A DNA stretch of 64,000 nt from contig SVAL01000007.1 in assembly GCA_015059405.1 (NCBI GenBank), positions 1 through 64,000 on the forward strand. Direction: 5' to 3'. Of this stretch, positions 33,411 through 41,442 are shown one piece after another. The translations under genes and the position numbers were made by a program. Below the pieces are notes generated by a model that saw nothing but the letters and a program-made list of their open reading frames with translations, did not search any database and was not told the DNA's origin. This stretch comes from Bacillota bacterium. GTDB lineage: Bacteria; Bacillota_I; Bacilli_A; RF39; UBA660. Each line of letters opens with the position of its first letter. The stretch's first letter is position 1.

Positions 33411-33864
33411 ATTTTAACTTCTCCTTTAATTTATCCAAAAATATTTGTTGTTTTGGGAAAATTAGATTATATGCTTCTTCTAGTTCTATCCACTCAAATT
33501 TATCATTTTCAGGATATATATTTATTTTATTTGTACCTTTTGGCCATTCTAATTCAAATGTATTACTTTTACAATTAGATAAATCTAAATCTTTTTCTTT
33601 TATAAAAATAGTGACTAATTTATTATTAGATACTTTTTTAGTATATAGAAAGATTATATCTTTATCTACTTCTAAATTAGTTTCTTCTTTAAATTCTCGA
33701 ATTGCCGCATCTTTTGTACTTTCATTTTTATCAAGTTCTCCTTTAGGAATACCCCAACTATGAAGGTGAGTATTTTCCCAATAAGGTCCGCCTGGATGAC
33801 ATAAAAATACTTTTATATTGTCTTTATCTCTTTTAAAGAATAATATTCCTGAACTTCTTTTCAT
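33391..33864 (-). CDS. NUDIX hydrolase
   Basis: The 157-residue protein carries a full NUDIX box: GELDKNESTKDAAIREFKEETNLEV (the key residues are G, E, REF, EE at about positions 42-64). The N-terminus SSGILFFKRDKDNIKVFLCHPGGPYW resembles the NUDIX hydrolases that cleave Ap4A or related dinucleotides. It overlaps the following zinc-ribbon gene. The substrate is inferred only at family level. Confidence 0.88.
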   Translation of the reverse strand: MKRSSGILFFKRDKDNIKVFLCHPGGPYWENTHLHSWGIPKGELDKNESTKDAAIREFKEETNLEVDKDIIFLYTKKVSNNKLVTIFIKEKDLDLSNCKSNTFELEWPKGTNKINIYPENDKFEWIELEEAYNLIFPKQQIFLDKLKEKLKYECQKQ

Positions 33865-33973
33865 TTGATCACTTCCTATATTTATTTCATTTTATAATTA
33901 TTTATATATTTTTACAATATCTTTAATTTTACTTTATTTTATTTATTTGATAAAATTTTAATATGGTGATTAG

Positions 33974-34549
33974 ATGAAAACTATTAAAAATGATTATGTT
34001 TCAGAAATTGAGATAAATAAATCTAGGTTTATTACTTTATTATATAAAGTTAATTCTATTGATGAAGTAAAAGAAAAGATAGATTTAGCTAAATCTTTAT
34101 ATAAAGATGCGACTCATTATTGTTATGGGTATATTATCGATGATAACAAGAAGTCAAGTGATGATGGTGAACCTAGTGGAACTGCGGGTGTTCCTATTAT
34201 GGAAGTACTTTTAAAGAATGATTTAAATTATATTTTATGCGTTGTTGTTAGGTACTTTGGAGGAATTAAATTAGGTGCTGGAGGTCTAGTTAGAGCGTAT
34301 TCTAAAAGTGTTAGTGGTAGTTTAGTTTTTGAAAATATTACTGAGTTAATTGATGGATTAGAAATTGAATTAAGTATTAGTTATGAAGAACAAAGAAAAT
34401 TAGACTATGTTTTAAAAGAATATGAACATAATAAAACTTTTGGAGAAGTAGTTAGTTATGTAATAAAAATACCTAAAGATAAAGTAAATATATTAGATAA
34501 TTATAAATATAATATTTTAAGAGAAATACAAATAGAAAAAGATGCTTAA
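33974..34549 (+). CDS. YigZ/IMPACT family protein
   Basis: The 191-residue protein has the UPF0029 N-terminal domain (EINKSRFITLLYKV, then DATHYCYGYIID and SSDDGEPSGTAGVPIMEVL, and VVVRYFGGIKLGAGGLVRAY), the hallmark of the YigZ/IMPACT family. The C-terminal half is a ferredoxin-like domain. Family members are linked to translation control in eukaryotes; the bacterial role is not settled. It is a lone plus-strand gene. A TGATAAAAT extended -10-like element precedes it. Confidence 0.92.
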   Translation: MKTIKNDYVSEIEINKSRFITLLYKVNSIDEVKEKIDLAKSLYKDATHYCYGYIIDDNKKSSDDGEPSGTAGVPIMEVLLKNDLNYILCVVVRYFGGIKLGAGGLVRAYSKSVSGSLVFENITELIDGLEIELSISYEEQRKLDYVLKEYEHNKTFGEVVSYVIKIPKDKVNILDNYKYNILREIQIEKDA

Positions 34550-34564
34550 TTGCATCTTTTTTAT
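34539..34564. terminator. Bidirectional terminator (YigZ gene and cvpA)
   Basis: Stem AAGATGC / GCATCTT with a 6-base loop, followed by TTTTTTATT on the plus strand and by TTTTT on the minus strand. The YigZ stop lies in the loop and the cvpA stop in the T run. Confidence 0.8.
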
Positions 34565-35274
34565 TTTTTATATTTATCTAATACTTTATTAATTCCAGGT
34601 ACTTTTATTTTATCTGCTTCAATTAATTTTTCAATGTAATCTGGTTTAACCATTTTATGTTTTAGCATTACATCAATAGCATCACGATTGAATTTATTGA
34701 CATCTTTTTCATAAGATTTATCTTGCATTAGTTTAGATACATCTTCAATAGTGTTTCCTACATTAGAAACTATTTGTGTAAGAACTGGAGTTGATTTTAA
34801 TACTTTATCCTTCATTTTAGATCCAGACATTATACCTACATCTAACATTGGTTGATTTAAAACAAATACAACTACAAAAGCTATTAAATATCCTTCTACT
34901 GCCCCTACTAGTGCCCCTAATAGTTTTGATGGAATTCCTAAAATAATAGTAAAATTTAATATTTTTTCAATAATACCACTTATTGATAAAAGAATTCTAA
35001 ATAAAAGCATTGCTAGTGCAAAAACTAAAATGAATGCAACAAATTGATAAAATATTATATTAAGTACCGCTGCACTTTTTACAGCACTACCAAATTCAAA
35101 AAATGGTAGATTTAAACTTAAAATTTGGGCTACTGGATTTTTAAAAATAAATGATACAATAAATACTAATAAAAATCCTACAGTCATTACTAATTCTTTA
35201 AAAAATCCTCTTTTAAAACCTATAACCGCACCACAAGCTACGATTAAAATTATTAATACATCTACAATATTCAT
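34561..35274 (-). CDS. CvpA family membrane protein
   Basis: The 237-residue protein has four hydrophobic segments in the first 150 residues (IVDVLIILIVACGAVIGFKRGFF start, and AVLNIIFYQFVAFILVFALA), the layout of CvpA (colicin V production protein) proteins. GFKRGFFKELV after the first helix is typical. The C-terminal 80 residues are soluble and charged. The function in Bacillota is unknown. It lies 28 bases after the transglycosylase gene. Confidence 0.85.
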   Translation of the reverse strand: MNIVDVLIILIVACGAVIGFKRGFFKELVMTVGFLLVFIVSFIFKNPVAQILSLNLPFFEFGSAVKSAAVLNIIFYQFVAFILVFALAMLLFRILLSISGIIEKILNFTIILGIPSKLLGALVGAVEGYLIAFVVVFVLNQPMLDVGIMSGSKMKDKVLKSTPVLTQIVSNVGNTIEDVSKLMQDKSYEKDVNKFNRDAIDVMLKHKMVKPDYIEKLIEADKIKVPGINKVLDKYKK

Positions 35275-35302
35275 ATTAACCTCCTTATTATATTTATATT
35301 AA

Positions 35303-36484
35303 TTATCTAGTTACATTTAGTGTAACATCATAGTTTTTTATTGATAAGTCTACTCTTTCGCCATTAGGTTTTATAACATATGTATCAATGTCACTTCCCA
35401 TATATGAAATTACATGTTGAACATAGTCTTTATCTCCTACTGTTATTATACCACGATGTTTTAACCAATCACAATTATTTTGATTAGCTAATATATCCGC
35501 TCTTGATATACCAGTTTCTTCTGAATGTTTTTTTAGAATTTTATTTACATTAGTACCACCCATATTATAACTTAAAACACCAGCCAAAATATTATAGTCT
35601 TTATCATGAATCATATCTTGTAATATCATACATCCTATTTTAATATTAGTATCGACATTTTCTATTTTTGATTTAGTAACCTTTACTGTTTCATAACTAT
35701 TAGTATTAAAATTATAAGCAGTAACTTCGTTATCTAGCCATATACCATTTTGGATTTGCATCAATCCTGTTGCGCCTCCTGCATCTTTTTCTGATGAATG
35801 GATACCTCTTTCTTGAGTAGCAAGCGCTAAAACTAGTTCTGGATCTAGGCCATACATGTCAGCATATTTTTCTATCTTATCAAAATAAAGCGTAGATGCT
35901 GTATGAAGTTTTTCTTCATCACTTCGATCTTCATATTCTAAAAATGTATATTCTGGTATATCATCTTCTACTATTGGAGCCTCAAATATTGGTACATCGG
36001 TTGATATATCTGGACTTTTGGACTCTTTATCATAATTCTCGCTATAACTAGAAGTTGGTTTACCACTATTTTGTGCTGCTTCTGGTGCCATTGTTGCACC
36101 TGACATAATAGCTGATGCAAATGCTAGTACCAATAATGTAGTAACAAATACTAGTGGACCACGATATTTATTTTTTCTTGTTACTTTTGATGCTCTTTCT
36201 TCTTTTTGTTCTAGTTTCTTTTCTATTATTTTCAAATAGTCTTTCATTAGTGGATCTTTAGTTACATGGTCAATGTGATGGATATTAACACTAGCATCAT
36301 TATATGTAATAGTTGCTGTATCTTTACCATTGGGATATATCGTTTTTATTTTTTCATCTTTAATGGCATCTAAACATTTCTTTACATTCTTTCCGTGACA
36401 TCTTCCTAAAAGATTATCATTTTCATCATACTGTGCAAATGTCAATTCACCTTTTTTATTATAATAAATCTCTATTCTATACAT
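35303..36484 (-). CDS. Membrane-anchored lytic transglycosylase (SLT-type)
   Basis: The 393-residue protein has a cytoplasmic N-terminal part of about 105 residues, one membrane helix (GPLVFVTTLLVLAFASAIM), a Pro/Ser-rich linker, and a C-terminal lysozyme-like SLT domain: YGLDPELVLALATQERGIHSS with the likely catalytic Glu, GGATGLMQIQNG, and GVLSYNMGGTNV. It would cleave peptidoglycan glycan strands outside the cell. The N-terminal domain is unusual for such enzymes and may sense or anchor. It is 2 bases from the DUF1292-like gene. Confidence 0.87.
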   Translation of the reverse strand: MYRIEIYYNKKGELTFAQYDENDNLLGRCHGKNVKKCLDAIKDEKIKTIYPNGKDTATITYNDASVNIHHIDHVTKDPLMKDYLKIIEKKLEQKEERASKVTRKNKYRGPLVFVTTLLVLAFASAIMSGATMAPEAAQNSGKPTSSYSENYDKESKSPDISTDVPIFEAPIVEDDIPEYTFLEYEDRSDEEKLHTASTLYFDKIEKYADMYGLDPELVLALATQERGIHSSEKDAGGATGLMQIQNGIWLDNEVTAYNFNTNSYETVKVTKSKIENVDTNIKIGCMILQDMIHDKDYNILAGVLSYNMGGTNVNKILKKHSEETGISRADILANQNNCDWLKHRGIITVGDKDYVQHVISYMGSDIDTYVIKPNGERVDLSIKNYDVTLNVTR

Positions 36485-36486
36485 AA

Positions 36487-36735
36487 TTACTTATTATCCT
36501 TTTTGGCTAAAAACTCATCTATTAAATCCCATTCATAGTCTTCTTCTATATCTTGTAAAATATAGAATTTATTTCTTTTATTAAATCTAGATGCATATAC
36601 TTCTAGTTTTCCATCTTCGTCTTTAGTACCATCTGTATATATAACATAGTTAATATTATGTTTTTCATCTTTAAATAAATCTACTACATCACACTTTACT
36701 TTTTTTCCCATTTGATTTAATACCTCAAAGTTCAT
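36487..36735 (-). CDS. DUF1292-like small protein, 82 aa
   Basis: The short acidic protein has the DUF1292 (YrzB-like) pattern: CDVVDLFKDEKHNINYVIYTDGTKDEDGKLEVYASRF. Function unknown. It starts its operon with the transglycosylase and CvpA genes. AGAGGTGGA precedes the ATG at 36735. Confidence 0.8.
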   Translation of the reverse strand: MNFEVLNQMGKKVKCDVVDLFKDEKHNINYVIYTDGTKDEDGKLEVYASRFNKRNKFYILQDIEEDYEWDLIDEFLAKKDNK

Positions 36736-36771
36736 AACAGTCCACCTCTATAATAAAATTATATAATTAAT

Positions 36772-36804
36772 AAAAAGAACAGTCAATTACTGACTATTCT
36801 TTAT
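36772..36804 (-). terminator. Terminator after mutS
   Basis: An 11-bp stem (AAGAATAGTCA / TGACTGTTCTT with a G-U pair, loop 36786-36790) followed by TTTTTATT on the minus strand, containing the mutS stop region. Confidence 0.75.
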
Positions 36805-39349
36805 TTTTTAATTCTTGTTTTAATTCATATAAAATATTTAGAGCTTCTATAGGTGTTATTTCTAAAGGATTTATCTCATTTAATCTTTCTTCTACTTTAC
36901 TAATAGATGGTTCCTCTTCTTTCTCATCAAGATTTAAGAAAAGTGAAGTTTGGGTAAATGATTCTTTCTTTTTACTTTTATTTTCATATATATCAAGAAT
37001 TTCTCTTGCTCTTTCAATTAATGATTTTGGAAGTTTTGCAAGACTTGCAACATGAATACCATAACTCTTATCTACTGCTCCATTTTTGATTTTGTGTAAA
37101 AAAGTAATATTTCCATCTTCTTCCACTGCGCTAACATGAACATTTTTTAATCTAGGCAAGTCTACTGCTAAAGAAGTTAATTCATGGTAATGTGTTGAAA
37201 ATAAAGTCTTTGCTTTTATTTTATCATGAATGTGTTCTAATATTGCTTGAGCTAGGCTCATACCATCATATGTAGCAGTACCTCTTCCCAATTCGTCAAA
37301 CAATATAAGACTATTTTCAGTTGCTTCTGTTATAGCTGTATTTGCTTCTTTCATTTCTACCATAAATGTAGAATCTCCACTAACTAAATCATCACTTGCA
37401 CCAATTCTTGTAAATATTTTATCAAATATTGGCATAGAACACTTTTTAGCTGGGACAAAAGAACCAATCTGAGCCATAATTACTATGATTGCAAGTTGTC
37501 GCATATATGTAGATTTACCAGCCATATTTGGACCAGTTATTAGTAAAATATCTGTATCATCATCCATAATGATATCATTAGCAATATAATCATCTTTAAT
37601 TACTTTTTCAACAACTGGATGTCTTCCTTCTTTGATATTTATATTTCTTTCAAGCGTAATATTTGGTTTAACATAAGCATTTTCTTCTGAAACAGTTGTT
37701 AACGCACACATCATATCTACTTCAGCAATTATTTTACTTATTTTTTGTAATTTACCTATGTATTTTTTAACTTCATCTCTTATTTCCATAAACAAGCGAT
37801 ATTCTAAGTTAATTATTCGTTCTTCTGCACCTAATATTATATTTTCTTTTTCTTTTAATAGTGGTGTTGTAAATCTTTCACAGTTAGCTAATGTTTGTTT
37901 TCTATCATATCCCCACTCTTCTTTTACTAAAGGAATATTTCCTTTACTAACTTCTATATAATATCCAAAAATCTTATTAAAACCTACTTTTAAGTTCTTA
38001 ATTCCAGTTCTTTCTTTTTCTTCTTTTTCAAAATTCAAAATAAAGTCTTTAGATCCACTACTTAATTCTTTTAATTCGTCTAATTCACTACTATAACCAC
38101 TTTTGATAATATTTCCTTCTTTAATAGAAAGGGGCGCATCTTCATTTATTGATTTTTCTAATAAATTATATAACTCATCAAGAGTTTCTATATTTTTGGA
38201 GTAATTAATTTCATCTAATATATTATGAATATTAGGAAGAACTTTTAATGAATTTTTTAATTGAATTAAGTCTCTGGCATTTAAATTACCATAGGCAATA
38301 CGACCAGATAAACGTTCTAAGTCATAGACACTATCTAATTCTCTTACTAAGTCTTCTTTTAAAATAAACTCTGTTAATAGTTTTTCTATTATTGAATATC
38401 TTCTATTAATTTCTTCTATATCAGTAAGTGGATTTTCTATATTATATTTTAAAAATCTACTTCCCATTGCTGTTTTTGTTTTATCGAGTAACCAAAGAAG
38501 AGAAAATGTTCTATCTTTTGTTCTTAAAGTCTCTGTTAATTCTAAGTTTCTTTTTGTATGTATATCAAACGATAAAAATTCATCACTATTTATTAACTCA
38601 GCTTCTTGTAAGTGAGATAATTCTCCTTTTTTAGTATTAATAATATAAGCTAGTAAGTGTTTAATACTAGTAATATTTCTTATATCTGATATGTTTTTAT
38701 AGACAAATTCATAATCTTCTAATTCATATAATTCATCAGTTATCGTAATTAAAATATTATAACTATTACGTAGTGTTGTTATAATTTCACGATCTAATTT
38801 ATCATTAACTATTATTTCACTTATATTTCTTTTTACTATTTCTTTTATAATTTTATTTTTATCATGTTCTACTAATAGAGTATAAAAATGTCCTGTTGTT
38901 ATATCAGTAAAACTTATACCATAACAATATTCAAAATCATATATTCCACCAATATAATTACTATCTTTTTCGTTTAAGAAAGCATCTATTCTAGTTCCTT
39001 TTGTTACAACTTGAACGACATCTCTTTCTACCATTCCTTTAGTTGTTTTAGGATCACTCATTTGCTCGCAAATTGCTACTTTATAACCTTTTTCAACTAA
39101 TTTATCTAAATATGAAAGATATGCATGATGTGGTACTCCACACATAGGTACTCTTTCTTCTAGTCCAGCATTTCTTCCAGTTAAAGTTAATTCTAATTCA
39201 CGACTTCCTATAATTGCATCTTCAAAAAACATTTCATAGAAATCCCCTAATCGATAAAAAATAATTGTATCATTATATTTATCTTTAATTTCTAAATATT
39301 GACGCATCATTGGACTAATTTTTTCTCTATCTACATCGCATCTATTCAT
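36794..39349 (-). CDS. mutS: DNA mismatch repair protein MutS
   Basis: MutS (851 aa) recognises mismatches. The N-terminal domain shows MRQYLEIKDKYNDTIIFYRLGDFYEMFFEDA with the mismatch-contacting Phe-x-Glu, then GVPHHAYLSYL. The C-terminal ATPase has Walker A TGPNMAGKSTYMRQ, SGDSTFMVEM, LFDELGRGTATYDG and FSTHYHEL. The long frame starts at 39409, but the ATG at 39349 has GTGGTGATAAAT upstream and gives the family N-terminus. It uses a TGATATAAT extended -10 promoter. Confidence 0.97.
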   Translation of the reverse strand: MNRCDVDREKISPMMRQYLEIKDKYNDTIIFYRLGDFYEMFFEDAIIGSRELELTLTGRNAGLEERVPMCGVPHHAYLSYLDKLVEKGYKVAICEQMSDPKTTKGMVERDVVQVVTKGTRIDAFLNEKDSNYIGGIYDFEYCYGISFTDITTGHFYTLLVEHDKNKIIKEIVKRNISEIIVNDKLDREIITTLRNSYNILITITDELYELEDYEFVYKNISDIRNITSIKHLLAYIINTKKGELSHLQEAELINSDEFLSFDIHTKRNLELTETLRTKDRTFSLLWLLDKTKTAMGSRFLKYNIENPLTDIEEINRRYSIIEKLLTEFILKEDLVRELDSVYDLERLSGRIAYGNLNARDLIQLKNSLKVLPNIHNILDEINYSKNIETLDELYNLLEKSINEDAPLSIKEGNIIKSGYSSELDELKELSSGSKDFILNFEKEEKERTGIKNLKVGFNKIFGYYIEVSKGNIPLVKEEWGYDRKQTLANCERFTTPLLKEKENIILGAEERIINLEYRLFMEIRDEVKKYIGKLQKISKIIAEVDMMCALTTVSEENAYVKPNITLERNINIKEGRHPVVEKVIKDDYIANDIIMDDDTDILLITGPNMAGKSTYMRQLAIIVIMAQIGSFVPAKKCSMPIFDKIFTRIGASDDLVSGDSTFMVEMKEANTAITEATENSLILFDELGRGTATYDGMSLAQAILEHIHDKIKAKTLFSTHYHELTSLAVDLPRLKNVHVSAVEEDGNITFLHKIKNGAVDKSYGIHVASLAKLPKSLIERAREILDIYENKSKKKESFTQTSLFLNLDEKEEEPSISKVEERLNEINPLEITPIEALNILYELKQELKNKE

Positions 39350-39368
39350 ATTTATCACCACGTTTTCT

Positions 39369-39374
39369 ATTATA
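39369..39374 (-). promoter_or_regulatory. Extended -10 promoter of mutS
   Basis: TG-A-TATAAT on the minus strand, 20 bases before the ATG. The -35 region is T-rich and poor. Confidence 0.5.
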
Positions 39375-39421
39375 TCAAAGTTTGAAAAAAAAACATATTT
39401 TTTATGCATTTTAATATAAAA

Positions 39422-39438
39422 AAGAGACTATGTCTCTT
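39422..39438 (-). terminator. Terminator after the YlbL-like protease gene
   Basis: Stem AAGAGAC / GTCTCTT with a 3-base loop and TTTTTTATATT on the minus strand, at the stop at 39437. Confidence 0.8.
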
Positions 39439-40462
39439 ATTTTTTGTATGCTTTTAATTTTTGTAACGCTTCTTCAAAAGTGGATACTTCAATTATATCT
39501 ATTTTATAGCCTTCTTTTTCTTTAAGTTTTTTTACTTGTTCATAATTTTCTCCTGATGGTACTAAGAAAATATCAGCTTTTGATTTAATGGCACCTTTTA
39601 ATTTATATTCTACACCACCAATTGAACCTACACTTCCATCAGCATTTATTGTTCCTGTTCCTACTATTTTTAACCCTTTAGTAATATCTTCTTCTGTTAA
39701 TTTATTATAAATAGCAAGCGCAAGTGTTAATCCACCACTAGAACCACTTTCGTTTTTCTTAAATTTAAATGTTATTTTAGGTTCAGTTTCATAAGTAAAA
39801 AGATTCATGATAACTATACCAGTGTACTTTTTATTTTCTTCTTCATATACTTTTAATTTTGTATTAATAGTTTTACTTCCTCTTTCAATAGTTATTTCTA
39901 TTTCTTCGCCTATTTCTTTAGTTTGAATATATTTACTATATTCATCTAAATCATCTAATGTTTTACCATCGTAACTAGTTATAACATCTCCTACTCTTAG
40001 GTCGCTATATTCTTTTACAAAATCATAAACATAATATGTGTAATGTTTAGTATCAGTTATTTTAAACTCTTTTTTTGCGGCTTCATAGGCAATTTTAACT
40101 GAATTTTGTAGTGACTCTAGTAAATACATTTGATCTCTCGCGCTTATATCTGCCATATCTTCAGTTGTATCAAAAGTATATGCAGTTTCTTCATATAAAG
40201 TCCAATGCGGCATAACATAGCTTAATAAAACAGTTGGCAAGGTACCTTGTAATTCATTTACATAAGCTAAATTAAAACTTCCTTCTTGGTCATATTCTTT
40301 TTCTATTTCAACTCTATCGCTTACATCAATAGTACCACCTGATACTAAAATATAATATGGTAATGGATATGTCATTAGGATATAAAAACTTAATAAAAAA
40401 ATAATTTCTTTTTGATTTTCTAATATAAAATTTATTACTTTCTCATATATTTTCTTAAGCAT
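39437..40462 (-). CDS. ylbL: YlbL-type membrane Lon-like PDZ protease
   Basis: The 341-residue protein has one N-terminal membrane helix (IIFLLSFYILMTYPLPYYIL), a PDZ domain (DLRVGDVITSYDGKTLDDLDEY near residue 175) and a C-terminal Lon-type proteolytic domain with catalytic Ser in GSSGGLTLALAIY and Lys in GGVEYKLKGAIKS. It matches the YlbL/SdrC-type family of membrane PDZ proteases, whose B. subtilis member is linked to DNA-damage checkpoint recovery. It is divergent from ylbJ with 43 bases between, each side with a TATAAT-like element. Confidence 0.9.
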   Translation of the reverse strand: MLKKIYEKVINFILENQKEIIFLLSFYILMTYPLPYYILVSGGTIDVSDRVEIEKEYDQEGSFNLAYVNELQGTLPTVLLSYVMPHWTLYEETAYTFDTTEDMADISARDQMYLLESLQNSVKIAYEAAKKEFKITDTKHYTYYVYDFVKEYSDLRVGDVITSYDGKTLDDLDEYSKYIQTKEIGEEIEITIERGSKTINTKLKVYEEENKKYTGIVIMNLFTYETEPKITFKFKKNESGSSGGLTLALAIYNKLTEEDITKGLKIVGTGTINADGSVGSIGGVEYKLKGAIKSKADIFLVPSGENYEQVKKLKEKEGYKIDIIEVSTFEEALQKLKAYKK

Positions 40463-40505
40463 ATTATCACATCCTCTAATAATTATATCAAAAAGAAAGG
40501 AATAT

Positions 40506-41438
40506 ATGAAAAGAAAATTTAAAAGTATTTGTATTATTTTAGTTTTAGTATTTATTTTAGTTTTTATGCTTAGTAATCCTAGTAGGATAGTTGAAAGTGT
40601 TTTATTTGGGATAAATATTTGGATGTATAATGTTTTTCCAACTTTATTTCCATTTTTTGTATTATCGGATTTATTGATTAATTATGGTTTTATCAAAGTA
40701 TTGAGTAAATTTTTAGGTTGTTTTATGTATATTTTTGGTCTATCTAAAAATACCTCTTATGTTTATTTTTTAAGTTTAATTTGTGGTTCTCCTAGTGGGG
40801 CGAGAAATATAAAACAGTTACTTGATAAAAATATTATTAATATTAATGATGCGAATCATTTAATTAGATTTACTCATTCTGTTAATCCTTTATTTGTTTT
40901 AGGAACAGTTGGAAGTATTTTGTTAAATGATTTAAGATTAGGTTTCATTATATTAATTAGTATTTTTTTAGGTAATTTAATTATAGGAATTTTATTTAGG
41001 ATTAAAGATAATGATTCTTGTAATAAAAATTCAATACATGATTTTAAAGAAAGAGAGAGTTTTATAGCAGTTTTATCAAATTCTATTTATAATTCTTTGG
41101 ATATTTTATTTTTGATGTTAGGAATAATTATTATTTTTTTAATTATTTCTAGTTTTATTGATATTTTTAATTTTAATAGTAATTTTTCTTTAATTATAAA
41201 AGGAATTCTTGAAATGACTCAAGGAGTTAAATTAGTTTCTATTTCTAATTTTTCTTTAATTTATAAAGTTGTTTTAATGACTTTTTTCTTATCTTTTGGG
41301 GGAATTAGTGTTCATATGCAAGTATCTAGTGTAATAGATGGAAGCAAAATAAAATACAAGAATTTTTTGATTTCTAGAATTATTCATTCTATACTTTCTT
41401 CTATTCTTGTATTTATTTTATTTAATATATTTTACTAG
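40506..41438 (+). CDS. ylbJ: Sporulation integral membrane protein YlbJ
   Basis: The 310-residue polytopic protein has about eight hydrophobic segments and the nucleoside-recognition (Gate-like) domain features: NIWMYNVFPTLFPFFVLSDLL, CGSPSGARNIKQLLD and FTHSVNPLFVLGTVG. These are characteristic of YlbJ, which in Bacillus is a sigma-E-controlled protein needed for spore cortex formation. AGAAAGGAA precedes the ATG. It converges with the long pilin-like gene without a visible terminator. Another indication of sporulation. Confidence 0.9.
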   Translation: MKRKFKSICIILVLVFILVFMLSNPSRIVESVLFGINIWMYNVFPTLFPFFVLSDLLINYGFIKVLSKFLGCFMYIFGLSKNTSYVYFLSLICGSPSGARNIKQLLDKNIININDANHLIRFTHSVNPLFVLGTVGSILLNDLRLGFIILISIFLGNLIIGILFRIKDNDSCNKNSIHDFKERESFIAVLSNSIYNSLDILFLMLGIIIIFLIISSFIDIFNFNSNFSLIIKGILEMTQGVKLVSISNFSLIYKVVLMTFFLSFGGISVHMQVSSVIDGSKIKYKNFLISRIIHSILSSILVFILFNIFY

Positions 41439-41442
41439 TATT